Positions 1 to 9,000 of a DNA stretch of 64,000 nucleotides are shown here, in pieces. The stretch's first letter is position 1. Each line of letters opens with the position of its first letter. The notes beneath the pieces were generated by a model. It had not been told where the DNA came from. It was given only the letters and a program-made list of their open reading frames with translations, and ran no database searches. Source of the stretch: Flagellimonas oceani (GTDB taxonomy: Bacteria; Bacteroidota; Bacteroidia; Flavobacteriales; Flavobacteriaceae); contig NZ_CP049616.1 in the NCBI RefSeq assembly GCF_011068285.1, positions 2,832,501 through 2,896,500 on the forward strand. Reading direction: 5' to 3'. The translations under genes were made by a program, and so were the position numbers.

Positions 1-1600
1 CCTGTTGGCCTACGTTGGGCGGGTTTATGTTTTTCTCGTAGGAATAGTTGACATGGGCCTCAACGCTAAGCTTGTCGGACAGGTCATAATTTGCCCCAAA
101 GTTTACCGTCTTCCTGTTGAACTCGTTATTGGGGGTGATGCCTTTACTCCCTAGATTGGAAAGTGAAAGGTTGAACCCTCCTTTTTCTGATCCACTTGAA
201 ATGGATACGGAATTGGTGATGTCCAGACCACTTCTATAAAACTTTTTGATTCTGTCGTAAACCGGAACATAAGGAACTTCCACACCATCAAAAAGAACCT
301 GTGTCATTCCCGGTTGAAAACGTTCCCCGAAGGACCATTGTCCGGATGTGGGATTGGCCGATGTAGGCCTCACTCCGTTCTCTCCTTGCCCATACTCATA
401 CTGATAGTCTGTAAAATCCAAAGGGGTATGGTCGGTTATATTAAGGTTATAGGTAACCCCTATTCCTTGTTGACGCCCACGTGACTTCGTGGTGATCATG
501 ATAACACCATCCTTTGCCCTAGATCCATAAAGCGCTGCACCAGTGGCCCCCTTTAAGATGGTCATGCTTTCTATATCGTCTGGATTGATACTGGAAAAAC
601 CATCACCACCATCAGAATAGACCCCATCACTATTGGTGCCCACTTCTGTACTGGTACTTCCCGGGCTTGTACCGAAGGAAGTATTGTCTATTGGCACACC
701 ATTTACCACTATTAGGGGATTATTGGTACCGGAAATTGAGGATTGACCTCTGATCCTAACTTTTGATGATCCACCTGGTCCTGAACTCAATGAGGATATA
801 TTCACACCTGCTACCTTGCCCTGAAGGGTGTTCATAAAGTTGGAAGACCTGTTCACATTGACCTCTTCAGCATCAACCTGAGCAATGGAATATCCCAATT
901 TCTTGGTTTCTTGCTTGATTCCCAAAGCAGTTACCACGACCTCGTTCAAGTTCTGGGTATCTTCTTGCAATACTATATCAAGGGTAGTGGATCCACCAAC
1001 CGGGACTTCTTTTCTTGTAAACCCGATGGAACTGACTATCAAAACGGCATTGGTATTCTGAACAGTTATCTGATAAACCCCGTCAAAGTTGGCGGCAACA
1101 CCATTGGTCGTGCCCTTTTCTATCACAGATGCCCCTGGTATGGGTACACCATTGGAGTCCGTAATTACACCTGAAAGTGTGGTTTGGAAGTCATCATCAG
1201 GAGATGGGGAAAGACTTGATTCTGCCGGAGCTACATCGATTGCGTTTCTAGTCTTTAAAATAATTTGTTGTTTGTTAAAAAGATAAGAAACATTAGTTCC
1301 CTGGAAAAGTTGGTCCAGTATTTCAGTGATCAATTTTTGGTCTACATTGATAGAGACCTTTCTGTGAGCATTTACTTTTTTGTTGTCATAAAAGAACTTG
1401 AATTCTGAAACAGATTCAATCTGTTCGAACACTTGCATGATTTCTACATTTTTCATGTCCAAACTGAGTTTGGTATTTTGGGAGTAGGAATTTGCATGTG
1501 TCGAAAAAAAGGAAACTATCAAGAAAAGTGCAGTTAGTTTCACCGTCAGCGACAAGTTGTTTGTTAAACAAGGCAGAGTGCTCTTGATGTAATTTTTCAT
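1..1600 (-). CDS. SusC/RagA-family TonB-dependent receptor with STN domain (C-terminus outside window)
   Basis: The frame opens with ATG at 1600 and runs without a stop to base 1, giving about 533 N-terminal residues of a receptor that should exceed 1000. In order it shows a signal peptide, an STN (secretin/TonB N-terminal) domain around residues 45-110, a carboxypeptidase-regulatory-like beta domain (starting SGVITDSNGVPIPGA), a conserved LNEVVVTALG stretch and then the plug, including IRGQSSISG and LKGATGAALYGSRA. The family forms an outer-membrane barrel that imports oligomers with a SusD lipoprotein. The STN domain and the FecR and ECF sigma genes upstream indicate trans-envelope induction. 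The substrate cannot be told, since SusD and enzymes would lie left of the window. Confidence 0.95.
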   Translation of the reverse strand, partial: MKNYIKSTLPCLTNNLSLTVKLTALFLIVSFFSTHANSYSQNTKLSLDMKNVEIMQVFEQIESVSEFKFFYDNKKVNAHRKVSINVDQKLITEILDQLFQGTNVSYLFNKQQIILKTRNAIDVAPAESSLSPSPDDDFQTTLSGVITDSNGVPIPGASVIEKGTTNGVAANFDGVYQITVQNTNAVLIVSSIGFTRKEVPVGGSTTLDIVLQEDTQNLNEVVVTALGIKQETKKLGYSIAQVDAEEVNVNRSSNFMNTLQGKVAGVNISSLSSGPGGSSKVRIRGQSSISGTNNPLIVVNGVPIDNTSFGTSPGSTSTEVGTNSDGVYSDGGDGFSSINPDDIESMTILKGATGAALYGSRAKDGVIMITTKSRGRQQGIGVTYNLNITDHTPLDFTDYQYEYGQGENGVRPTSANPTSGQWSFGERFQPGMTQVLFDGVEVPYVPVYDRIKKFYRSGLDITNSVSISSGSEKGGFNLSLSNLGSKGITPNNEFNRKTVNFGANYDLSDKLSVEAHVNYSYEKNINPPNVGQQ

Positions 1601-1649
1601 ACCTTTGTAATGTTTTTAGTTAACTTATTTTTTTGAGTTAATAATCTCA

Positions 1650-1680
1650 AATCGGGAAGGTGTTGCAGCATCTCCCGATT
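1650..1680 (-). other. stem-loop between fecR and susC
   Basis: AATCGGGA and TCCCGATT pair around a 15-base loop. On the transcribed minus strand the stem is preceded, not followed, by a T/A tract, so it is not an ordinary terminator for fecR-susC. It would work as a terminator for plus-strand (antisense) transcription. A stem-loop sits in the same place in the second sigma/FecR/SusC module at about 42.1 kb. Confidence 0.5.
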
Positions 1681-1727
1681 TTTTTTTGTGCATTTATTTC
1701 ATAGGCGTATAACTGGTTTTTGGTTAT

Positions 1728-2891
1728 TTATTCTAAGATGATTATCTGGTTGTTTTCTATCACGTAATCAAAACTTGTTTCGGATGTGAAAGTGCTGAGC
1801 ACTTCCTCGATAGTTTCCACATCAAAAGTGGCAGTGAACACCCTATCTTCCATTTTTTTATTCCTGTTCTCTATGATTACCCCATAGTGCCTTTCAAGTT
1901 TTTTCTCTATATCCTTAAACTTCATTCCTTTAAGTACAAGTTTGCCTTGCATCCAACTGGTGTGTAATTCGGTATCAACTTTTTCTACGCTTATTTTTTT
2001 ATCCGTGGGCTGCCATGAAGCCATCTCCCCAGGGACAAGCAATGTGGAATCGTCCTCGTTGTAATCCGTTCCCGATTCATAGACCCTGACAGATCCTTCA
2101 ACCAATACCGTTTTTTCATCTATATCCCCAGGATAGGAGGAAACATTGAACTGGGTTCCCAAAACACGTATATCCAATGATTGCGAAGTGACAATAAATG
2201 GGCTATTCTCATTTTTCTCAACATGAAAGAATGCTTCACCGATCAAGGTGACTTTTCTGTTTTGTCCTTTGATAAATTTAACCGGATACATTAAGGTCGA
2301 ACCTGCATTAAGATGTACGGTAGTCCCATCTGATAATACGATTTTGAATGTTTTTCCATTTGGAATATGTAGCGTATTGTATACCAACTCGCCATCATCT
2401 TCATCAAAATTATTCTGGGAATAGTCGACCATACCATCAGCTTTATTGCCCAATAAATCGCCATCTTTTGTTACAATTGCAGTAGAACCTGATTGAGAGA
2501 GGATTCGGGTTTCTCCATTCCCCAGTTCCAACGTAATAGCTGTTGGGTCATGCTCCACCTCTACCAATTCCTCCATATAAAATGACTTATAAAGAAGAGA
2601 TAACACGACCACACCAGCGAAAACTGCCGCATAACCCATAAAACTTGAATAAGAAATCGTTAAACGCTTGTTGGATTTATTTGTATGAAGTGCATGTTGA
2701 ATTTTTTCCCAAGCCTCTTGTGAATCAAGATGATGTATATTTTGCAGTTCTTTGGATTTATCCTGCAAATTTGTGAGCCTTTGAAAGGTCAAAATATTTT
2801 CATCATCTTCAGACAACCATTTTTCAAATAGAATTTCTTCTTCTTCGCTTATGGGCCCTTTTAATTTTTTAAGGATAATTTCTACGATCAA
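1728..2891 (-). CDS. FecR-family anti-sigma factor
   Basis: An inner-membrane regulator that holds the neighbouring ECF sigma factor and releases it when the TonB receptor signals through its STN domain. Residues 1-80 are cytoplasmic and acidic/helical. A single membrane segment lies at about 83-101. The periplasmic FecR domain at about 170-265 has the signatures LSDGTTVHLNAGS and GEAFFHV, and the C-terminal DUF4974 STN-like domain covers about 310-387. The first usable start is TTG at 2891, because an in-frame stop lies just upstream and no early ATG exists. It is 124 bases from the sigma gene and 127 bases from susC, all on the same strand. An insertion-like acidic stretch at about 145-170 precedes the FecR domain. 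Confidence 0.92.
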   Translation of the reverse strand: MIVEIILKKLKGPISEEEEILFEKWLSEDDENILTFQRLTNLQDKSKELQNIHHLDSQEAWEKIQHALHTNKSNKRLTISYSSFMGYAAVFAGVVVLSLLYKSFYMEELVEVEHDPTAITLELGNGETRILSQSGSTAIVTKDGDLLGNKADGMVDYSQNNFDEDDGELVYNTLHIPNGKTFKIVLSDGTTVHLNAGSTLMYPVKFIKGQNRKVTLIGEAFFHVEKNENSPFIVTSQSLDIRVLGTQFNVSSYPGDIDEKTVLVEGSVRVYESGTDYNEDDSTLLVPGEMASWQPTDKKISVEKVDTELHTSWMQGKLVLKGMKFKDIEKKLERHYGVIIENRNKKMEDRVFTATFDVETIEEVLSTFTSETSFDYVIENNQIIILE

Positions 2892-3015
2892 TTTGGTCTT
2901 TGTTTATAGCGATGATGACATATCATCTACTTATAAGACCTAAAAAACTGAAAAGAGGGTAGTGAAAATATTATATTTTTATATAATTTTTTATAAATAT
3001 GACATTTTAAGATGT

Positions 3016-3504
3016 CTAAAAATGGATATTTCTCAAATTTAAGCGAAGCATCTTAAAAGACTTTTTCAAATGATACTTTACGGTATTGACAGTTACCCCC
3101 ATAATTTCTGCCGCTCCTTTATATTTGATTCCTTCTATAACACAAAGCTCAAATACCTTTCTATTTTGTACCGGCAAGGATTCCAACTCTTTAAAAATTG
3201 TTTCAGAAATCTCTGATTGGATCCACTCATTCTCATAGGAAGGTACATAAGTAGTGGAATGGGACATATCGAAAGTTCGTTGAGAATTTTTAATTTTTTT
3301 TAAACTTTCATTTCGTACAGCAGTATTGATGTAGGGCTTAAAATTCTCAATAGTTGTATGCTCATTTTTCTGTAATAGCTTGGTGAAAACTGTTTGTACC
3401 ACATCTTTTGCATCATCCAAATCTTGCACATAACTATAAGATAACAAACACCATTCTTGGTAATGCTCAAGAAACATTTCTTCCAAATTTTTAGTGTTTA
3501 TCAT
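3016..3504 (-). CDS. RNA polymerase ECF sigma-70 factor (FecI-like)
   Basis: A 162-residue two-domain sigma factor. Region 2 (about 10-75) contains the DAKDVVQTVFTKLL core-binding helix. Region 4 (about 105-155) contains an HTH reading KGAAEIMGVTVNTVKYHLKKS. It heads the sigma/FecR/SusC module and should direct transcription of the receptor operon when FecR releases it. Compared with the second sigma gene at 43.1 kb it is shorter and has a more divergent region 2, so the two modules are unlikely to be recent copies. The start ATG at 3504 gives a normal N-terminus. Confidence 0.92.
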   Translation of the reverse strand: MINTKNLEEMFLEHYQEWCLLSYSYVQDLDDAKDVVQTVFTKLLQKNEHTTIENFKPYINTAVRNESLKKIKNSQRTFDMSHSTTYVPSYENEWIQSEISETIFKELESLPVQNRKVFELCVIEGIKYKGAAEIMGVTVNTVKYHLKKSFKMLRLNLRNIHF

Positions 3505-3764
3505 TTCTGTAATTATTATGAACTTGGTTAATAAAGCTTAATGATTATGGTAGAAAAAAGAAATTTGAATACATTATAATTAATTGTATATTTTACACTT
3601 TAAACAATAGCAATTTATCAAATTGTTGTTATTTGTGCAAAAAAAATATGATAATTACAAATAAAAAACATCGTATTGCCATTTTCGCACTCAAGTAATA
3701 TTGCAGTCGCTCAAACTGAAGAGACAAAACTTATAACTGGGTGTTATTAAAATCAAAATTTTCC

Positions 3765-4958
3765 ATGAAAGACCTGTTGATGAACCGTAGCATTACAAAT
3801 GAAGGCATTTGGATAGGAAGATGCCACGTACCACCTGAAAGAGCCTATAACAATATCGAAGGGCCCCATGTAATTTGGGTACATAAAGAATGGGTATATG
3901 ATCTATCTCATTATTTCAAATCTACCGGAGAGCTCATCAATTCAATCAACTACAAAGAAATATTGAATGTAAAAGATCCAAACATTACAAAAGTGGGAGC
4001 TTTTGAAGAAATTTTGGAAAATTCATTCTATCATCAAAAAAATGATGCCAAGCCATTTTTACTCTCTCCTAACGACACCCAGGCCGTAAAGGCCTGCGGG
4101 GTTACTTTTATAAAAAGTTTATTGGAAAGAGTAATTGAGGAGAGAGCAAAAGGAGAACCTCAATTGGCCATACAACTAAGGGACGAGATTACCGCTGTCA
4201 TCGGGGAGAGTCTTAACAATATAGTACCCGGCTCCAAACAGGCAATTAGTTTAAAAGATGAATTAAAAAAAAGGGGGATCTGGTCCCAGTACCTGGAAGT
4301 TGGTATTGGCCCCAATGCAGAAGTATTCACTAAAAGCCAACCTTTTTCGTCGGTTGGGTTTGGTGCCGAGGTAGGCGTGCTCAGCGATTCCAAATGGAAT
4401 AATCCAGAACCTGAAATAGTTTTGGTGGTCACCAATTCCGGCAAAATAGTGGGAGCAACTTTGGGCAATGATGTGAATTTACGGGACTATGAAGGCAGAA
4501 GTGCTTTATTATTGGGAGAAGCAAAAGACCAAAACGGATCTTGTGCCGTTGGCCCCCTGTTCAGATTGTTTGATGACTCTTTTTCATTGGAGGATGTAAA
4601 AAGTGCCAAGGTATCCTTAACTATTACCGGGAGTGATGGTTTTGAACTAAAAGATGCTAGTGATATGGGAGAAATAAGCAGGTCGCCCGAAGAATTGGTA
4701 AAGCAAGTAATCAATGAGAACCATCAGTATCCCGATGGATTCGTTCTTTTTTGTGGAACCATGTTCGCCCCAACTTTGGATAGAAATGAAAAAGATATGG
4801 GATTCACCCATAAACCACAGGACAGAGTGATTATTGAATCACCTAAACTGGGGACACTAGTGAATTGGGTCAACTCGGCAGATAAGATTCCTAATTGGAA
4901 TTTCGGAATCAATGCTTTTGTTGACTACTCCTTAAAACGGTTACAAAAAAAGAACTAA
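3765..4958 (+). CDS. FAH-family 2-keto-3-deoxypentonate dehydratase (XylX-like)
   Basis: A fumarylacetoacetate-hydrolase-fold protein resembling Caulobacter XylX from memory. Conserved stretches are VKACGVTFIKSLLERVIEER, WSQYLEVGIGPNAEVFTK, WNNPEPEIVLV (metal-ligand region), GNDVNLRDYEGRSALLL and QYPDGFVLFCGTMFAPTLDR. XylX-type enzymes dehydrate 2-keto-3-deoxy-pentonate to alpha-ketoglutarate semialdehyde in the non-phosphorylative pentose (Weimberg-type) route. The gene just downstream encodes the enzyme for the following step, which supports the call. I start at ATG 3765 (397 aa); a GTG at 3741 would add eight residues. Whether the substrate derives from L-arabinose, D-xylose or a uronic or hydroxy acid cannot be decided here. 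Confidence 0.85.
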   Translation: MKDLLMNRSITNEGIWIGRCHVPPERAYNNIEGPHVIWVHKEWVYDLSHYFKSTGELINSINYKEILNVKDPNITKVGAFEEILENSFYHQKNDAKPFLLSPNDTQAVKACGVTFIKSLLERVIEERAKGEPQLAIQLRDEITAVIGESLNNIVPGSKQAISLKDELKKRGIWSQYLEVGIGPNAEVFTKSQPFSSVGFGAEVGVLSDSKWNNPEPEIVLVVTNSGKIVGATLGNDVNLRDYEGRSALLLGEAKDQNGSCAVGPLFRLFDDSFSLEDVKSAKVSLTITGSDGFELKDASDMGEISRSPEELVKQVINENHQYPDGFVLFCGTMFAPTLDRNEKDMGFTHKPQDRVIIESPKLGTLVNWVNSADKIPNWNFGINAFVDYSLKRLQKKN

Positions 4959-5098
4959 TGGTACGTATGTTGAAATACCATCAGAGCCAAGGATACAGAC
5001 CTTTCCGATGTACGGATTTGGGCCACGACAAAAACCGCTTGTCCAAAACCTCTTTTGAAATCAAAGAAGCTTCGGGCGAATCATTTTCATGGCTTTGA
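4958..5098 (+). CDS. 46-residue small ORF, unrecognised
   Basis: The ATG overlaps the stop of the XylX-like gene (TAATG). The frame runs 46 codons, basic and aromatic in composition (for example YRPFRCTDLGHDKNRLS), and ends 43 bases before the aldehyde dehydrogenase. I recognise no family. It may be a translationally coupled small protein or, just as likely, the scar of a gene deleted between the two pathway genes. The stop-start overlap is the only positive evidence for translation. Confidence 0.3.
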   Translation: MVRMLKYHQSQGYRPFRCTDLGHDKNRLSKTSFEIKEASGESFSWL

Positions 5099-5141
5099 CC
5101 TATAAAACCCTTTACTAATTAATAAGATAAAAAATAAAAAA

Positions 5142-6725
5142 ATGATATCAGGTAAAAACTATATCGGTTCAAAAGTATCGGCAAATGGCGAGAGAACATT
5201 CAAAACCTTTAATCCAAAAAGCAACCAAACTACGGCTTGGACCTTCTATGAAGCTTCCTCGGCGGAAATTGACGAAGCAGTTGACTTGGCAGCGCATGCA
5301 TTTCAGGAATACAAACAATTTTCCGGTGTCAAGAAAGCAGGTTTTCTAAGGGCCGTGGCCGAAGAAATTGGAAATTTGGGCGACGAGTTAATTGAGACCT
5401 ATATGCAGGAATCTGGACTTCCCGAAGGTCGTGCCTTGGGAGAACGGGGCCGCACTATGGGACAGCTCAATGCATTTGCCACATTGTTGGAAGAGGGTTC
5501 CTGGACCGATGCGACCATAGATACCGCACTTCCCGAACGTGAACCTATACCCAAAGAAGACATACGAAAGATGTTGATACCAATCGGCCCCATAGTAGTC
5601 TTTGGATCCAGTAATTTTCCTTTCGCCTTCTCTACTGCCGGTGGTGATACGGCAAGTGCCCTGGCAGCGGGGTGTCCTGTCATTGTAAAGAGCCATCCCA
5701 TGCATGCGGGAACCGGCGAACTTGTTGCGTCGGCCATTATAAAGGCCGCAGAAAGAACAGGAATGCCTGATGGAGTTTTTTCAAACTTGAACAGCAGTGG
5801 AATCGAAGTCGGAGAAAGATTGGTTACCCACCCAAAAGTAAAGGGGGTAGGTTTTACCGGAAGTATCCGTGGAGGAACGGCACTTTATAATTTGGGTACA
5901 CAACGGGAGGAACCCATACCTGTTTTCGCAGAAATGGGGAGTGTGAATCCAGTTATTGTGCTTCCCTCTGCCTTGGAACACAAAAAGAATCATTGGGCCT
6001 CCCAATATGCCAACTCTATTACTTTGGGGTCTGGCCAATTTTGTACCAATCCCGGCTTGTTGATCGGACTCAAAGGAAAGGCTTTGGACAATTTTGTTTC
6101 CACATTGGGCGAACAACTGACGCTTTTGGATCCATCGAGCATGTTGCATCCGAACATACATAAAAACTATGAAAAGGGACGAAAGGAAATCTCCGGTCAT
6201 GAAAAAGTATCCGTTGTGGCGGAGTATGGGAAAGAATTGCCTCCAAATTATGGCAGGCAGCAATTACTTACCGTAAGCGGAAAGGATTTTTTGGAGAACC
6301 CTGTAATGCACCAAGAGGTTTTTGGACCGTTGTCCCTTGTTGTCCAATGTGCCGATGAGGATGAGCTTACCAATATCCTTCATCATTTGGAAGGTCAACT
6401 TACCGGAACAATATTGGGTGATGAATCAGAGATAAAAACATATGAAAAGGTAGTAGATGCCCTAAAAAGTAAAGTGGGGCGAATTATTTTCAACAGTGTT
6501 CCCACTGGTGTCGAGGTCTGTCCGTCCATGTTTCATGGTGGCCCTTTTCCGGCGACAACGGACAGTAGGTTCACTTCGGTGGGGTCCTCGGCCATAATTC
6601 GATGGGTTCGCCCCGTCTCTTTCCAAAATTGGCCACAATCCATGCTACCAGCCGAACTACAAAACGAAAATCCTTTGGGTATTATGAGGAAAGTAAACGG
6701 TGTATTCACCTCAAGTGCCATCTGA
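5142..6725 (+). CDS. aldehyde dehydrogenase, alpha-ketoglutarate semialdehyde (2,5-dioxovalerate) type
   Basis: A 527-residue NADP-type aldehyde dehydrogenase that should oxidise alpha-ketoglutarate semialdehyde to 2-oxoglutarate in the cytoplasm, delivering pentose carbon to the TCA cycle. The catalytic glutamate is about E264 in AEMGSVNP and the nucleophile about C301 in GSGQFCTNPG. GPIVVFGSSNFPFAF and VGFTGSIRGG form the cofactor-binding side. The length and the SSNFPFAFSTAGGDTASALAAG stretch (residues about 156-177) fit the semialdehyde group rather than short betaine-type enzymes. It follows the XylX-like dehydratase on the same strand after 183 bases. No terminator is clear downstream, where IS debris begins. 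Confidence 0.9.
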   Translation: MISGKNYIGSKVSANGERTFKTFNPKSNQTTAWTFYEASSAEIDEAVDLAAHAFQEYKQFSGVKKAGFLRAVAEEIGNLGDELIETYMQESGLPEGRALGERGRTMGQLNAFATLLEEGSWTDATIDTALPEREPIPKEDIRKMLIPIGPIVVFGSSNFPFAFSTAGGDTASALAAGCPVIVKSHPMHAGTGELVASAIIKAAERTGMPDGVFSNLNSSGIEVGERLVTHPKVKGVGFTGSIRGGTALYNLGTQREEPIPVFAEMGSVNPVIVLPSALEHKKNHWASQYANSITLGSGQFCTNPGLLIGLKGKALDNFVSTLGEQLTLLDPSSMLHPNIHKNYEKGRKEISGHEKVSVVAEYGKELPPNYGRQQLLTVSGKDFLENPVMHQEVFGPLSLVVQCADEDELTNILHHLEGQLTGTILGDESEIKTYEKVVDALKSKVGRIIFNSVPTGVEVCPSMFHGGPFPATTDSRFTSVGSSAIIRWVRPVSFQNWPQSMLPAELQNENPLGIMRKVNGVFTSSAI

Positions 6726-6935
6726 CAAAAAAAGGAGGCATAGCATACCTCAGAAGATTTTGAGCTCATCGAGATGAAGTGGAAGGATTAACATCTCGGG
6801 GTGGCCACCGTAAAATTAACCTTAGAACCTTGTCTACAGAGTTCACTTGTATGTATTTATATTCGTTATTATAAGGATTATGCTTGTATGAAGATACCCC
6901 AAAAATTAAGGCAGTAGGTTTAAACATTAAATTTA

Positions 6936-7199
6936 CTGAATACGAAACGAAGAAAATTCACCGCCAAGTTCAAGACCAAAGTGGTCTTGGAAGTCTTGAG
7001 GGAGTGGCATAGCCTTGCTGAACTTGCCCAAAAGTACGAGATACACCCTACCCAGATAAGCACGTGGAAGCACGATTTCCTCGATTGGTGCGAGCAGGTG
7101 TTCGAATAGGGAAAGAAGGATGCCCGCAGCGAGACCGAAAGGGAGAAGGACAAAATTCTAATGGCCATAGGCCAGTTGAATGTCGAGAACGATTTTTAA
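6936..7199 (+). pseudogene. IS3-family transposase OrfA remnant
   Basis: Translation from 6942 gives KRRKFTAKFKTKVVLEVLRE, then an HTH (LAELAQKYEIHPTQISTWKH), then a TAG at 7107-7109. The same frame continues with GKKDARSETEREKDKI and IGQLNVENDF to a stop at 7197. This is the typical OrfA of IS3-group elements: an N-terminal HTH followed by the leucine-zipper lead-in ENDFLKK. No start codon is left, one internal stop is present, the C-terminus is cut, and no OrfB follows. It is a relic, so it cannot move by itself. Confidence 0.85.
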
Positions 7200-7220
7200 A
7201 GGACACCTTGCGCTGAGTGG

Positions 7221-7266
7221 AGACGCCGGGCATGGTATACCACATTCGCCGGATAAAATCGAGCAT
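7221..7266 (+). repeat. IS-end-like degenerate repeat, copy 1
   Basis: About 46 bases sharing GTATACCAC, GCC.GA and AAAATCGAGCAT in the same order, spacing and direction with 14344-14390; I count roughly 37 matching positions. The mix of a short palindromic core (GTATAC) and a GCCGG-like block resembles the terminal repeats of IS21-like elements, but this is from memory. No istA/istB gene is present. Confidence 0.5.
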
Positions 7267-7647
7267 GCTTGGAAACAAAACAATAACCTGACTTTCAAAT
7301 CATTAAGGTCAATTTTTGGATGGCCTAAATTTTCCGTTTTGGTGGTCTCAACCATTCGGCTCATCCATAAAAGTATAAATGGAATGAAATTACCATTTTT
7401 AAAGGTTTGGTAATCGCCCCATATACTATCTATCATGGAAACGTTGAGTTTTATAACAACTTGTCCATTTTCATCACACGAAATGACCGATGTCACAAAA
7501 AGGTTTTACAGCAGTAAACATGTCATTTTCCTGTAGAGATATCAGCCCTAACAAAAAAAAGGAAATGTCAACTATTCCCAAGAACCGTATTTGCATTTAT
7601 CCTTTAACTCGTGTACGAAGAGTGATAAACAACCCAAAATCAGAGAA

Positions 7648-8676
7648 TTAATCAAATTGCAAATAATACTCAAAAAACGGCAGCACCTGTTGCGGAATAC
7701 GCCCATCTTTTGTGTATATATTGTTCACATGTGTTCCGATGTATTCCTCTGCAAAATGTTTTATACCTAAATTCTCCAACTTAACACTGAACATCTTGCA
7801 TTGCTGGGTAAATCGTTCACCAGCGTTGCGCCCCCAATCCATTTTAATGGCATTTAAACTTTTGAGGTTGTCTATGTAATTTTCAAGATTGTAGAAAGGC
7901 ATATTATCGTGCCACTTTTTCAGTGTTTCTTGGTGTATCACCAATTCCTCATCTTCATATCCGAAAGGAAAATCACAATAAAAAGGCGGACTATCGGGAT
8001 TGGGCGACCAAGAGCGACCAAAGGCTACCATTACCTTGCCAAAATACGTTTTTTCCAACTCCTCATAAGTGGATATTTCAGCAAGTTCTATAAATGTGCT
8101 GCTGTTGGGCCCATATTCACGTACTATGGCCAGGGCCCCTGGACTGATGGCATATACGGTATTAAAAACATCAGGGTGCTTCATGGCAATATTCAAAGCA
8201 CCATAGCCCCCCATGCTGTGTCCGGTTATTCCTCGGCTTTCTTTTTTGGGTATGGTTCGATAATTCCCGTCCATATAAGATACCAAATCCTGTACGGTAA
8301 AATCCTCCCAGTTTCCAAAAACTCCCGAGTTGGCATAAAAACTACCTTCATAGGTCGTTTTTTGGTTGGGAACCACCAAAATAAATGGGCGGATACGTTT
8401 AGTGGCTATGGCAAAATCCAAAATTTCCTTCATCTGTTCCAACATGGTATGGTCTCCGTAAAACCCATGTAAAAAATAGATGACCGGATACTTTTTGGTT
8501 TCGGTCTCATAATTGGGCGGAAGATATACCCCGACTTCCCGAGTAGGGTTCTCTCCAAAATCATTGACCAAGTTCTCGGAGTAAATGGAATCGATCACAA
8601 TGGTCCCTTTGGAAGTTTGTGCAAGGGTCAGTTGAAAGGCGAATATCACCAAGGTCAATTGTAAAAATGTTTTCAT
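7648..8676 (-). CDS. secreted esterase, alpha/beta hydrolase (PF00756-like)
   Basis: A 342-residue hydrolase with an N-terminal signal peptide ending near TLAQ. The nucleophile elbow GHSMGGYG lies at about residue 152, preceded by YPVIYFLHGFYGD, which supplies the oxyanion hole. The family (esterase D, feruloyl and acetyl esterases) cleaves carboxylic esters. It is the last gene of the operon beginning at 13276, only nine bases after the AtuA-like gene. A TTG three bases upstream could extend it by one residue; I use the ATG at 8676. Together with the first gene, a type-B carboxylesterase, it suggests that the pathway's substrate arrives as an ester. The exact ester is unknown. Confidence 0.88.
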   Translation of the reverse strand: MKTFLQLTLVIFAFQLTLAQTSKGTIVIDSIYSENLVNDFGENPTREVGVYLPPNYETETKKYPVIYFLHGFYGDHTMLEQMKEILDFAIATKRIRPFILVVPNQKTTYEGSFYANSGVFGNWEDFTVQDLVSYMDGNYRTIPKKESRGITGHSMGGYGALNIAMKHPDVFNTVYAISPGALAIVREYGPNSSTFIELAEISTYEELEKTYFGKVMVAFGRSWSPNPDSPPFYCDFPFGYEDEELVIHQETLKKWHDNMPFYNLENYIDNLKSLNAIKMDWGRNAGERFTQQCKMFSVKLENLGIKHFAEEYIGTHVNNIYTKDGRIPQQVLPFFEYYLQFD

Positions 8677-8685
8677 CAATTTGGT

Positions 8686-8997
8686 TTAATCGTTAGTATT
8701 TAGTGGCATTTCCAATAACATAGAGGACAATGTCTTTCCGTGTTTGTCCAATCGCAGTGAACGTGTGACCCCGCCCCTTAATGCTTTTTGCATTACAAAA
8801 TTCATAGCTCCCAGTTTGGGAAGTTCATAGCGAACCACTTCACCCTTCACGGTCTCCCCGAGAAATCGTCTCACTTTTGCGGTGGTCACCTGCTTTTTAA
8901 TGATGGGATAATCCTTTTCATCAAAGGCAATTACAGAGATATTTATCGTATCTCCCTTATCTCCTGTCCGCGAATGCGCTATATCTTTAAGTTTCAT
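8686..8997 (-). CDS. AtuA-like ferredoxin-fold small protein
   Basis: A 103-residue protein with the family signature HSRTGDKGDTINISVIA near its start and a C-terminus rich in basic and hydrophobic residues. In other bacteria this domain is either fused to the C-terminus of AtuA (DUF1446) or encoded as a separate gene beside it. Here it lies three bases downstream of the AtuA gene, so a two-subunit enzyme is likely. No signal peptide is present, so it acts in the cytoplasm. The reaction of the family is not established to my knowledge outside acyclic terpene utilisation. Confidence 0.85.
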   Translation of the reverse strand: MKLKDIAHSRTGDKGDTINISVIAFDEKDYPIIKKQVTTAKVRRFLGETVKGEVVRYELPKLGAMNFVMQKALRGGVTRSLRLDKHGKTLSSMLLEMPLNTND

Positions 8998-9000
8998 AGA

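Larger units (their letters stand above)
6726..7647. other. gene-poor region with insertion-sequence debris
   Basis: This 922-base gap separates two converging transcription units and has no intact gene. It holds a dead IS3 OrfA (6936-7199), a repeat resembling an IS end (7221-7266), and from about 7270 to 7496 an open minus-strand stretch with no recognisable family and no clear start. I give no gene call for that stretch. No good terminator was found for the plus-strand dehydrogenase. Confidence 0.6.

Noticed and set aside
911..1286. Plus-strand open frames inside the first SusC gene
   Set aside because: They are antisense to a continuous receptor frame with all domains present.
7158..7496. 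112-codon minus-strand open frame in the IS debris
   Set aside because: It runs through the OrfA relic and the IS-end-like repeat, has no family resemblance and no promoter or homologous start. It is probably a chance frame.
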